Shown here: positions 34,501 through 45,700 of the stretch, piece by piece | How positions within the stretch are numbered: position 1 is the first letter of the stretch | How the letters are laid out: each line of letters begins with the position of its first letter | Assembly: GCF_964204645.1 (NCBI RefSeq) | Contig: NC_134034.1 | Location: 11,928,462-11,992,461 of the forward strand | Length of the DNA: 64,000 bases | Source of the DNA: Tubulanus polymorphus | Taxonomy: Eukaryota > Nemertea > Palaeonemertea > Tubulaniformes > Tubulanidae | Reading direction: 5' to 3' | Notes under the pieces: generated by a model | What the model was told of the DNA's origin: nothing | What the model saw: only the letters and a program-made list of their open reading frames with translations | Databases searched by the model: none | Translations under genes and position numbers: made by a program

Positions 34501-36384
34501 CCACACCATGTACGACGTGCAACATTTATTATCACCGCAGCAATATTCCTCTTCTCCGCATCTACAACAAATAGATCGATAAAAATATTCTATTCGCGAG
34601 AAGCAAGATTTGATTCAAAGTTGATTTTCATTTAGACGCGATACACGTGTGTGATATATTTATAAGCTTACCGTCCGCTGTCGCAGTAATATCCATATAC
34701 CTAGAAATAAACGATATACTGAGACAGGTTGACTGAATCTAATAATAATAAATTATGATAATATTAACCCTTTCAGTGTGTCTACACTGCAGTGCGGTGT
34801 ATAAATCGGTGATGGATTTTGCTAGTACACCGCACTGCGGTGTTTAGATGTAATTAGTAACTACTTTTATCTCTATCGAAAGATGGCAGCACCTGTCAAA
34901 CATAGTGAAACATCAGTAACTAACGATTCACTGCACCACGGTGTGGACGCACGCATCAATGTTTAACCCTTTCAGTGCGGTGTATAAATCAGTGATGGAT
35001 TTTGCTAGTACACCGCACTGCGGTGTATTGATTTAATTAGTAATCAGTAATTATCTCTCTTGAAAGATGGCAGCACCTGTCAAACATAGTGAAATATTAG
35101 TAACTAATGATACACCGCGCTGCAGTGTAGACGCACTATAATGATATTCCCGTTATTCAGCACACTAGGGTGGAATTTTCCCAAATTTTCTCAAGCGCTA
35201 TAGGGTATTAATTAGTCAGCACGGAAAGGGTTAATAGGTTTTTATAGGGCGCTATTCGACTTTGCATTCATCGCGCTATCTACATGAGAAATCAGCGGTT
35301 TCTTGTTTGTGGTTTCGGCGATGCGCTGAGAGAGGATTTCATAGATTTCATCTGTATTAATGATGATTTCCCAAATAACGATATAGACCAGGGGCCAGTT
35401 ACACAGTCGTGACTTAAGTTCAAAAGTGGTCTTAAATCTTAAGAATGGTCTTAAGTTGTTAGATTAGCTATAGAACTAAGTTGGTCTTAGACTGGTCTTA
35501 AGTCTAAGCCATGACTATGCAACCGGCCCCTGGACCGAACATAGGCCTAACATAAATTTTCATCTTATATCAATTTTACAAATATACTAGGCCTATATTC
35601 GCTATCAATATTTACAAAAAGGAATTTCGAGGGACACTGATTCTTTTTTTGTTCGAAATCGTGAGCTCAGTTACCTGTTTGTGGTTTCGTTTAACGATCG
35701 GATATTTTCAGTTGGTAAAAAAACCATCCGAATATAAAATCACTAATCGGTTAGGTTAAGTAAGGTAGGCCTAACTAAATTGCCACTTAGTGCAACACAG
35801 TAGTTTCATCCGGGAAATGAGTACATGATGTCAATGAAGAAACGGTAATTAGCCCAATTCCACGGGAGAATGAGAGAATATAGAATGAGCTACGTAATCA
35901 CAAATTAATACGCATGATATGGGTCATTTGCAAATAGACAATGAAGTGAAAAAAAAATCAGGTGGCCAATTTTGATGAACAAAGGGCAATGCTGGCCCGA
36001 CGCACCACTGCCACAAATCTAATGTTCTATTTCTCAAATTACCCCTCGCCAGCAATGCATGCATTTAAAAAGTCGAGAACAAAATCAAGACACTGGTTAA
36101 ATCGACCAGGCCTTTGTGATTACTGAAGGGTAACTACTTTAGTAGAGATCAGCTGATCGTGATGACTGACTGACGATCAACAAATTGTCAATTTTGAACG
36201 ACCGATTACTCGAGAATTTCCGCTCCCAAAATAACATTTCTTCGATTAAAATAAAGACGAGTATCCAATGATTGGATTTACTTACCGAATTGGCGCCTAG
36301 GACGACTGTCATCGAGTAGAACAGTAAATATTTCGAGGCGAATCGGCCCAGAGTCACGGACACTGGTGCAGCAAACTCCGCCAT
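31565..36384 (-). CDS. Small membrane protein with three PPxY motifs (probable WW-domain ligand)
   Basis: Read on the minus strand the exons are 36286-36384, 34672-34700, 32891-33053 and 31565-31711; all phases join, giving 145 aa. Residues about 18-33 form a hydrophobic signal or first membrane segment ([16 protein letters not shown]). A very short loop with YYCDSG follows, then a strong membrane segment ([17 protein letters not shown]). The cytosolic tail has an acidic patch (HDDHDDDIR) and three PPxY motifs (PPAY, PPPY, PPPY); the last is close to the C-terminus. PPxY tails bind WW domains of NEDD4-family ubiquitin ligases, so a sorting or ligase-adaptor role is an inference. The start at 36384 was chosen for its context (A at -3, G at +4); an in-frame ATG at 36402 is possible. 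I do not recognise the exact family. It is head-to-head with the VOPP1/WBP1-like gene, which has the same general design. Confidence 0.75.
31768..32034. mobile_element. Non-autonomous GGTGGCCAC-ended element, copy 2
   Basis: Ends cggtggccgctgacctgg and aaaagtggccatcctg; interior ggattcttagcagatcaagt. Lies in the last intron of the minus-strand PPxY gene. Confidence 0.55.
32340..32565. mobile_element. MITE 'agggtccgatctaag' type, copy 1
   Basis: Contains the cttgcccc and ttgtgtagggcaag motifs; the end cttagatcggaccctg is intact. Relatives at 46438-46741 and 59060-59284 run in the opposite direction. Confidence 0.55.
33225..34205. repeat. 56-bp tandem array (about 17 units), intron of the minus-strand PPxY gene
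   Basis: Very regular units of agtaagaccctcagtaacat + ctttcatatttctgttcaaa + ttaatcagtaatcaac, with few point differences. This suggests recent homogenisation. Confidence 0.93.
34768..34962 (-). mobile_element. piggyBac-like MITE, copy E (truncated)
   Basis: Begins ccctttcagtg after TTAA in inverse orientation and loses its other half where copy F begins. Confidence 0.6.
34967..35230 (-). mobile_element. piggyBac-like MITE, copy F
   Basis: Ends ccctttcagtgcgg and gcacggaaaggg with TTAA at both sides. It abuts copy E. Confidence 0.75.
35390..35530. mobile_element. MITE 'ggccggttgcatag' type, copy 4
   Basis: Ends ggggccagttacacagtcgtg and catgactatgcaaccggccc, in intron 1 of the minus-strand PPxY gene. 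Confidence 0.65.
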
Positions 36385-36853
36385 TTTGTTGATGTTGTTC
36401 AATTCAATTGGAGTTTATTGATTCATTTCTAAAATGTACATTCTAGATATTAATGCAGCTGATCATTGTTTTAAGAACTTCAAAGGTTAAAGTTTGATTT
36501 GTTTCTCTTCGAATTCTATTTTCACCTGATCGATCTAAAGCACTCGTTAAATTTGTTTCATTTATTTCAGAAATAATTTCACCGTCAAGTGCTGCCTCTA
36601 TACATATAGTTGACGGTGAATTCGTGAACTAACTCGACATGGAAACATTCCTACTGTGGCATGCGAGGGAAGAGTTAGCTCGCGCGTTCGCCGTTAACCA
36701 TTTATCTAGAGGCAGCACTAGACGGTTGTCTAAGTATCAAGGTTGCGTGGAGAAATGTCAAAACTGGTTAACTCTTTTTCAGATTTTTAATAGAATTTTG
36801 TAAAATTCGCTGCGCATTTTGCGGTGAATTGTGTCTCAATTTGTGAGTGTGAA
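36385..36853. promoter_or_regulatory. Shared head-to-head promoter interval of two PPxY membrane-protein genes
   Basis: The 469 bp between divergent start codons must hold both promoters and 5'UTRs. I see no TATA box in a convincing place. A 13-bp inverted repeat (gtgctgcctcta near 36591 and its complement near 36707) flanks about 105 bp that includes a GC-richer core at 36660-36700. Confidence 0.5.
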
Positions 36854-39658
36854 ATGGAGATGCATTCTTCAACTACTTATAAAGCGGTTGTCTGGTGGAT
36901 TTTATTCATCATCATCCCGGTAAAAATACTTCGAAAAAATCTTTCATCTTTTGTTTCTCAGGCAAAAAATCTTTTCCTCTCAACCTCCCATTCTTTTCAT
37001 CTCAATTATTTTCACCCTTTATTATTATGTTATCGATAGTAGACAGTGTTTGCCTCTGATTATTGCGTGCCTCAGCGCCCAGACAAAAAAGTATTTGAAA
37101 TTCATAAAATGCCCGATCTCTGACTCTTTGGCTTGGATGGATTGTCTTATTTTACATTCTGCCTTTAGCACACTGGTCCACCTGCACATGATAAGAAGAG
37201 GGCGGCCACTTACACCTGGAATATCGGGAATTTTGTTTTCTTGTAAAAAGTCAGGGAATTATGTGGAAAGAGCTATAATTCAGGGAACTATGTTGAGATT
37301 GAAATTAAATAGTCTCCATCAATGTCTTACGTAGGCCTATTTGACTTTGTTAATTGATCGGATTCTTAGCAGATCAAGTCAGGGAAAACTACGCGCACAT
37401 CAGGGATTAGTCGGGGGGGAAGGTAGCCAGTCGAGTAAAACTGTCCACCCGTCGAGCTGTCTTTCGTATTCACTGTATCTGATCTCATTTTTTTTTCGTA
37501 ATTCTATTTTAAGGTCGTTGAATGTAGGAACTGTTTTTACAATGGTTATGGGCATACGAAATACTTTTAGTAAGTTATTAAGTTATTTACCTAAAAACCG
37601 ACATCCTTGCCACACCCCCCCTGGTTCCTCTCTTCCAACTCCCCTCCCCATTCCTCTCCCTCATGTTACCTCCTTCATTCCTCTCTCTCCCTTACACCTC
37701 TCCCTAAGATCCCCTCTCCACCAACTCCCCTCTCTTGTCTTTCCTGACTAGCTACCCTCCCCATTCCTCCACCTCAGCTCCCCTCTCCACTAACTCCCCT
37801 CTCTTGTCTCTCCTCCAGCTACCCTCCCCATTCCTCCATCTCAGCTTCCTGCTCCCTGTCCGAGCGAGTATCTCTAATATCTGACGTTCTATAATTTCAG
37901 TTGTGCTGCTAATGAATATTGTTGCGGAGCTCACTGTTGCCAAGCCGTTTACTCATTTTATCGACTGTGGTACTTTTGGTAATTATCCTTTAGTAATTAA
38001 TTAATTAATCAAACTGAGGAAAACATGAGGTTCTAGCGAGATAAACAACAGGGTGGCGCCGCTTACCTGCAAATCAGAGAAATTTCTTTTTCTTTAAAAA
38101 AGTCAGGGTGAGGATAAGGAAAAAAGCTAGAATAAGGGAAAAGTCAGGGAAACTTGTTAAGATTAATAGATAACGCACAAGACCAAACAGTATCCATCAA
38201 TGTCTTACATATTTGACTGTGTTAATTGATTGGATTCTTAGCAGATCAAGTCACGGAAAACAACGTGCATGTCGGGAAAGTCGGGGGAAAAGCAAATCAG
38301 ATAAAGTGGCCACCCTGATGTCATCCTGGCACACTAAGAAAAAAAGAGTGCGAAAGTAGAAAATAACTAATAATTATGATATTGTTGTATTTGTATATTT
38401 TTGCAGGATGAGTATAATATTGATATTTGTATTCTGTTCGGGAGGAGGATACTGGTACAGACGTCGGTATATACAACAACGAGTATTCATCAATCATCAG
38501 ATGAATGTCGCCGCGGCAGGCGACGCTATTCCGATGACGAACAGACGCCCACCGATGTCCGGTCAGACAGCCATGTGTCCGAATCAACAACAAAATATCG
38601 GTAAAATTCAACTTAACCCTTTCAGTGCATCTACACCGCAGTGCGGTGTATAGATCAGTGATGGATTTTGCTAGTACACCGCACTGTGGTGTATTGATGT
38701 TATTAGTAATTATCTCTCTTGAAAGATGGCAGCACCTGTCAAACATAGTGAAATACTAGTAACTAACGATACAATGCGCCGCGGTTTAGATTAACTATAG
38801 TGGTATTCCTGTTGTTCAGCACACTAGGGTGGAATTATTCAAAATTTTCAAATTATCTACAGCACTATTGGGTATAAATAAGTCAGCACTGAAAGGGTTA
38901 GACCAAAAATGCTGGAAATGCTTATTTTTTTAGAAGAAATCTTGCGCAACTAGAGCCCAATGACCTATGTCAAATATTATGTGGTCTTAAATCTATAGGC
39001 CGGTCTCAAGTTTGTACAATAACCACACTCAAACGTGGTGAACAGATATTAAAATCCACTAAGCACAAATTAAAAGAGTTTTAAGATCGATAATTTATTA
39101 ATTCAAAAAGTGAGACACGACGTTTTCGATCTCACCCTAGAGATCATCGTCAGATCATCGAATTCTTTTAATTTGTGCACAGTGGGTTTTCATAATAAGG
39201 TTTCAAATTGTTAGATTGACTTCAGAACTAAAAAGGCCTTAGACTGCTGTTGAATCTAAGCCACACTACAACGCCGGACACAAGTCACGAGATTGTATAG
39301 AAACAGAGGGTTCAGTCTTGGATGAATCGTTCTTTTCGACTATTGTAACCTTCTTTCTAAATTACGCTCGTTTATTTCAGGAATGACGTTTTCTCCTCAA
39401 GCCGGAGTGATGCCGCTTCCTCCAGGTTATCCCCACAGCGGATCGGGAGCCGTTTATTACGCTTATCCGACTACGACGTTCTACGGACCCCCGCCGAGTT
39501 ACGACAGCGTTTACAACCCTACAACGCGGATACAAGTCCAATCTATCGGTCCCGCTGGCGGTGGTTTGCAGATGGCGCCCTCGCATACGCAGGTCACCAT
39601 TCCTAACCCGGGGCAGCAGCAGCAGCAGCAGCATCTACCGACAACATCAGAATCTTGA
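36854..39658 (+). CDS. VOPP1-like: VOPP1/WBP1-like type I membrane protein with PPxY tail
   Basis: Five exons join in phase: 36854-36919, 37514-37569, 37901-37978, 38407-38600, 39381-39658; 223 aa. A signal peptide (WWILFIIIP, about residues 14-22) precedes a short ectodomain whose cysteine pattern (VECRNC, FYCAANEYCCGAHCC) matches the VOPP1/WBP1 hallmark. RLWYFW then leads into the membrane segment MSIILIFVFC and a basic stop-transfer WYRRR. The cytosolic tail is Pro/Gly/Tyr-rich with LPPGY and PPPSY motifs and ends in a glutamine run. Vertebrate relatives sit in late endosomes/lysosomes and bind WW-domain HECT ubiquitin ligases; the same role is inferred here. Exon 2 is only 56 bp, but it alone restores the phase between exons 1 and 3 and supplies the first cysteines. 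The ATG has G at -3 and G at +4. Intron 4 carries a piggyBac-like MITE directly behind the splice donor. Confidence 0.86.
37199..37451. mobile_element. Non-autonomous GGTGGCCAC-ended element, copy 3
   Basis: Same interior (ggattcttagcagatcaagt), diverged ends. Intron 1 of the VOPP1/WBP1-like gene. Confidence 0.5.
38051..38316. mobile_element. Non-autonomous GGTGGCCAC-ended element, copy 4
   Basis: Ends cagggtggcgccgcttacctg and gtggccaccctg, with the same interior. Intron 3 of the VOPP1/WBP1-like gene. Confidence 0.6.
38617..38897 (-). mobile_element. piggyBac-like MITE, copy G
   Basis: Ends ccctttcagtgcatc and gcactgaaaggg, flanked TTAA and TTAG. It begins 16 bp after an exon end (38600). 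Confidence 0.75.
39040..39200. mobile_element. Inverted-repeat element with a hammerhead-like fold
   Basis: Outer arms share aaaatccactaagcacaaat and atttgtgcacagtgggtttt. Inside, on the minus strand, ctgacgatgatctc...gagatcgaaaacg could fold. Intron 4 of the VOPP1/WBP1-like gene. Confidence 0.5.
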
Positions 39659-39746
39659 GACTTGACTGAACAACCCCTGCTCATCTACAGCCCTACCTAG
39701 AATTTAGAACCTACTCTACTCTCCGGGGAGGTTCACCTATAGCCTA

Positions 39747-39871
39747 CAGGACCCAGTTCCACAGTTCTGTTCAAACAGTTCTGTGTTAAGATTTGACACG
39801 GAGCTAACTCATTGAAATGAACTAATCTTTACTCGGAGTTAACTCTAACTCGCAACTGTGGAACCGAGTCC
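39747..39871. mobile_element. MITE 'cagttccacagttgtgag' type
   Basis: Ends ggacccagttccacagttct and cgcaactgtggaaccgagtcc, just downstream of the VOPP1/WBP1-like stop. Confidence 0.65.
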
Positions 39872-41138
39872 TGGGCCCAGTTTCACAAAAAAATTTTTGG
39901 CGTAATCGCCATTGGTTACTTCATGTTTTCAATGAGGACAACAATTCAAACTTAACCATTTTAGGCTTAAACTTTTTCGTGAAACTGGGCCCTGCGGTCT
40001 ACAATCTGACAGTAGGTTCACCTAGAACCAACTGTGTAGCTGCCACATTTTCTAAATCAAGACACCACCTAGAACCAACTGTAGCTGTTGAATTTCCTCA
40101 CCTAGAACCAACTATAGCTACTACCAAAAATCGGACAAAAAAATGTCGGATCGATGAAATGCCCGATAAAGCAGTATTCTAATCGTTGTCATTCACGATA
40201 ATATCTCTTTTGTTATTCGAGATTTTCTGTGGGGGAAAAAAAGTGTAATGTGGTCAGATTTGAACTTAGTTGTGATACCTAAATCTGCACTTATCCGTTT
40301 TACTTTGCACATTGCTTAAACGATTTAAATATTACTTCGAATTTCCATCTTTTGAATTTTTTCCTCTGCCTTTTATTGTAAAATTGTTTCATTTCAACGA
40401 TCGTTTCTATTCTAGTCATATATTCTTAATGTTTTACGTATATCTGACTGTTATCAATGTTTTCCAATTTATTCCTCGTCATTTTTCGAAAAATATTTTT
40501 GAACTGTGTCATTTCTAGTCGCTCGGTCCCTTCGACTACTTGAAAACTCCTTCAAAACGGAAATTGCTTTTACAGGTGCTTGAAACTCCTTTAATTTCAG
40601 TGAACTGCCCAAAACTCTTTATAATTTTGAGAACCAAGCAATGAAGAATGTTTGTTGTGTAAAACCAAGTTTCATTAGTGTTAAGGGATAAAAGTTTGCT
40701 TACAAAACCACCAAATTAACGGTTTACCGAGTTAAACAGTACCGATTAGGAGGAGTCTATAGTAATTGGGATATGCAAGTGATGCGGACACTCACTGGAA
40801 ATTTGAAAATTTCTTCATGTAGGCCTACTTTCAAACTCCTTGAATACTTCATCCAGGAATGCTTGGATTTTTGAAACAGGATATACAGCACTATTCCAGA
40901 AGAACTATTAACAATATATAATTCCAGAAGTAAATTATCATTATTCAGCATTTAGAACATTTTTGTTATTGATTCTCTCGCGCTGGACTTATTTTACTAC
41001 TGTTACGAATTGACATTTTTAAATTTTTGTTTCTATGTTTTACCGCCAAAATATTTTGACATTTCATGTATCTGTATTATTTGCACGATGTATTTACATA
41101 AAAGAAATGTATTCAATAATCACTATTGGATTTTGTGT

Positions 41139-41144
41139 AATAAA
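41139..41144 (+). terminator. Candidate poly(A) signal of the VOPP1/WBP1-like gene
   Basis: AATAAA in AT-rich sequence about 1.5 kb after the stop at 39658. The interval holds two small inverted-repeat elements. A nearer signal was not obvious. Confidence 0.35.
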
Positions 41145-41971
41145 ATACCGTAAAATACTTAATGAATCGTTGAATTTCTTTCTTCTGTCCACTCTCGTCT
41201 GGCAGCGTTCAGATAGTACGTAGGTCAATGTTGCTGTTTTTAGGTCCCTCAATTAGATGATTATCAGATATTTTTCTACAATTACGTAAGTGAAAGTTCC
41301 AATATCAATAATGATAATGAAAATTATAATAATTTAATTGTTAATATACCGTTAATCATAGCGCTTAACAATAATAATATATGAAACCATATTATGATTA
41401 ATATTATCATTGCAATACAAGAACATGAAAACAAACTGTTAGAGACATTATTCGATGGTAAAAGCTTTCCTAAAAACGATATGTTGTGGTGAGGTTTCGT
41501 TTGAAAGTATCGAAGGATGAATATTCGCTAATACTGGATGCGGTTAAAACATTCCATCCCTCGACGGTCGTAAAAAACTTCGTATCATGGCTCCGATTAC
41601 AGCAACGGCTTCAAGATCCAAAGGTGAACTCGCATAAAGCAGGCAATCTATAGAGCGAAAACCAGATGAAGATATCATTTCTAATATTTTTTATTGTGAA
41701 ATATATATATCTTTCCTACAAGTTCTACAGATAATGCGTATACATTATGTATATAACACCCGACGATAATTTACATCATAAAAAATCAGGGTTTCTCTAC
41801 AAATTATATGATTATGATATAAGATATACAAACCACACCCATCATCTAAGGTAATTGCTTCAGGGCACTGGGGTATTTACCCAGATTGATCGGTGCAGCT
41901 GCTTCTTATAGCCTAGATTTTCTTGTATTGAAAAAATATCACAGGCCTATAATTCAGGTTTATACCCTGTG

Positions 41972-42150
41972 TAGAGAGAATCCCACAATGACAAGGAAAA
42001 AGTCCGAAAATGTAACTTTGAGCTAGTCTAGTTTATTCAACGTTTCGACTATATCCTAATAGTCATCTCCAGGAACTACTATCTCAAAGTTACATTTTCG
42101 GACTTTTTCCTTGTCATTGTGGGATTCTCTCTACATCGCATCAACACGGA
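41972..42150. mobile_element. Foldback element with 'gagaatcccacaatga' ends
   Basis: Arms of about 50 bp (agagaatcccacaatgacaa and complement). The centre carries a gtttcgactat...atagtcat stem. Confidence 0.7.
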
Positions 42151-42199
42151 TATAGTGTTCTATCAATCGTGAGGTTTACACCCTATATTTTCAATAGTA

Positions 42200-42525
42200 C
42201 ATTCAACTGTGGAACTGGGTCCGGAGACAAATTAAACCCACACAGTCAACTCTGGAACTGGGTCCGGAGACGAATTAAACCCACACAGTCAACTGTGGAA
42301 CTGGGTCCGGAGACAAATTAAACCCACACAGTCAACTGTGGTACTGGGTCCGGAGACAAATTAAACCCACACAGTCAACTGTGGAACTAGGTCCGGAGAC
42401 AAATTAAACCCACACAGTCAACTGTGGAACTGGGTCCGGAGACAAATTAAACCCACACAGTCAACTGTGGAACTAGGTCTGGAGACAAATTAAACCCACA
42501 CAGTCAACTGTGGAACTGGGTCCGT
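42200..42525. repeat. 43-bp minisatellite just past the SLC5A8/12-like gene
   Basis: Seven to eight units of gtcaactgtggaactgggtc + cggagacaaattaaaccca. Confidence 0.9.
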
Positions 42526-42547
42526 TCATATCAAAATAATACAATCA

Positions 42548-42557
42548 TTTATTTATT
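42548..42557 (-). terminator. Candidate poly(A) signals of the SLC5A8/12-like gene (two overlapping)
   Basis: On the minus strand two overlapping AATAAA hexamers lie about 180 bp past the stop at 42739. A 43-bp tandem array begins just beyond. Confidence 0.5.
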
Positions 42558-42738
42558 TTCACCTCTGTAGTTAGTAACATTCTATTAAAAGCAGGCAGAT
42601 GGAAAAAGGATGGCAGCTTCCTTTCTCTAAACTTGTAATATATAGCCAAGCAAAAATCGTGGCGAAATCGTCATGGATGCTTAGAAGTGACGCCACGCGG
42701 CGGACTCAACTGGAGGCAGCCATCTTTTTAAGGGACTG

Positions 42739-45700
42739 TTACATGTGAGTTTCTCGTGAATAGGGCTCCGCAACAACTGACGACGTCATCGGGTCCTTTC
42801 GGGATTCTTCGGGAGTATCCCGAACGACGTACGGATTATCCTGACCCAACTCCGACCTGGATGTAGATTTTGACGGGGATGATGCGGAGTCGATCTAAAA
42901 GCAAAAGAAATGAGTAATTCAGATAATAGTTCAGTTGAGGAAGTTTGAAGTTATGTCCGGCACCGAGAAACCGAGACTTCTTCCATAACCAGTCTAACGA
43001 ACTAAGATTTAAATCTTGAAATCTTAATTACGAGCCAAAAGTCTTGACAATGGAACCGACTTGTGGGACAACTTGAAATTTCAGATTTATGGGGGACAGC
43101 CGGTCTTGTCCGGTCCCGTCGGGACTTGGGACTAAACAGGCAATAAGGGAATACAGGCATTAAATATCTCGATAAGCGCGAAGCGAAAAATCATTACTGA
43201 AATACCTGCCTGCCTGATTTTGTCATAGAGCCGTGGTCTTCGCGTGGAGGACTGAGGCGACCGGTTAAAAATCAGTCTGCGAAAAGATAAGCCATGCAAA
43301 AAAAGCAAAAAAGCAAAGATTAGAGCGAGAGAAAATCTAATGTTGGATATAGAATTATCAGGCTAATGCTAACAAATTGATACCGTGTTTCTCATTCCTG
43401 CCGAGCTTAAAAGTTGACCCGGCCGGCCGTCTATCTACCCAGTACATAACTGTTTTAAAATCGCGATCAAGCTAACAATAACAGACCCGGCAGTTATAGA
43501 AATGAACTGATTACAAATCTAATAGCAGTTTAAAAAATGACCCGACCGATTAGGAGAAACAAGGTATCAGTTTTAGCCTAATCACATGAAAATAAATATT
43601 TTGAACGGCGAAATTGTGAGTGAAATGTTTACCGTAAACTCTTCCGCTGCTGCAGACGAACCTTTCTCATTCTCGCCGTAGATAAACTTCTTTTTCTGCG
43701 ACTAATCATGCACAATGGTAATAGCAGTGATATACATGAGACGCAATTAGTTAAAAAGCCCTCAGAAATGTTAATCAGCAGGGGTCAGTGTTGCTCGAAA
43801 TGTTGCGAAATTAATTCAGTCTAACCACGGACGCTTAAACGAAAGAAGTTTTTTGAGTCCATGGTTTGGAACCAGTTTTTGAGCTTACCTCATCACGTGG
43901 AATTCCGCAGTGCATTTTATCTCTGAACTTCTTCGGCAAGCAACAACAGAACTTATCAAAAACAGGAACGATCAGGCGAGGATCTAAATCTTCGGTGTTT
44001 TCACCACCTGACGAAAAAGAAAAATTAAATGCCAAACTTTCAACATCGACTCATAAAGTCAATCAATCCCATCCGACAAACCGCCGCCTCCTTTTAGTAA
44101 AGCTACCAGGTGTCTTCCTACAACAGGAACCCAATTCCACTGCAAGTTAGGGAGTTGAATCTGATTTGAAATAAGCTAATCCTTTGAGTCCAATTTCAAC
44201 TCAGAACTGTGGAACTGGGTTCTAGCTGAGACGAGAAGATACACAATATCCGTGCAAGATGATAACGAGAGAAATCCCACAATAAATCATTCAGCCAAAA
44301 CGAGAAACTTGAGTAGAAGAGTAATATATATTTGCGCAACGTTTCGGCTAAAGACTAACAGCCATCATCAGGTGTATTGAAATACTGAAGTGTTCAGTAC
44401 TTCAGTACGCCTGATGATGGCTAATAGTCTTTAGCCGAAACGTTGCGCAAATATATATTACTCTTCTACTCAGGTTTCCCGTTTTGGCTGAATTCATTGT
44501 GGGATTTATCTCGTTGGTTTCTAGCTGTATTTCATTTTGGAACGTATCAAAATTAACTTCCATATAATACGACCTCCCATTCATAAACACGTTAAAAAGT
44601 GCGATGCTTCATAACGAGTTCCCACTTTCTTTAAAGTTGGACTCGTACGCATAATTAATGCGTCATCTAAATCTATTGATCGCACATGGGGCTAGTTCTG
44701 ATAATTAGTGAATACCAGCAGTACGGTCTTATCAGGTAATTACGGAGGTAACTAAGGATTTGTTTTTATCAAATGTCTAATACGAAATTCGGTTAGTACT
44801 CGATGATTTTTCATTTTCCCGCGGACATTGTACCGACGAGGTTCGACTATAGCGCAGAAATCCAAAATCAACGATGGAAGGCGGAATATGGGACTCGAGT
44901 GTTGAATGTAATGATATTTTATTTTGCCGTGTACCCAGAAAAACTTGTACTTTGTTTAACGCCCACCGCACACCGCGCACAGGGAAATACGGAAACAGTA
45001 GACGTTTAGATTGAAATTTCAGTAAATGATTCTTACCGGTTATAAAACTGAATATGACGCCGATAGTAACAGTGGTGATCACGGCTATTAAACTGTACCA
45101 CATGTACGATACATTATACACGCCGCCGTGTATTAAATCTCTGCGAAATAGAACATCAACTTTTAAAAACAATCAGATTGATCCAAAAAAAAACTCACAA
45201 GAAAACTAAGAGAGTGGTGATGTTTAGACTCAATTGTATGGGTCATTTTCAAAACTAAGAGAGTAGGGACGTTTAGACTCAATTCTACGAGCCTTTTTTC
45301 AAAACTAAGAGAGTAGGTACGTTTAGAATCAATCATATGAGACATTTTCAAAACTAAGAGAGTAGTGACGTTTAGACTCAATTCTACGAGCCTTTTTTCA
45401 ATACTAAGAGAGTAGGTACGTTTAGAATCAATCATATGAGACATTTTCAAAACTAAGAGAGTAGGGACGTTTAGACTCAATTCTATGAGCCATTTTCAAA
45501 ACTAAGAGAGTAGGTACGTTTAGACTCAATTCTACGAGCCTTTTTTCAATACTAAGAGAGTAGGTTCGTTTAGAATCAATCATATGAGACATTTTCAAAA
45601 CTAACGAGAGTAGTGACTTACTGAGACGTCGATTCGGGGACCGTGGTAGTCATAGTCATGGTACTCGTCATTACAGAAGTGGTGAAATTCGAAGTGATGT

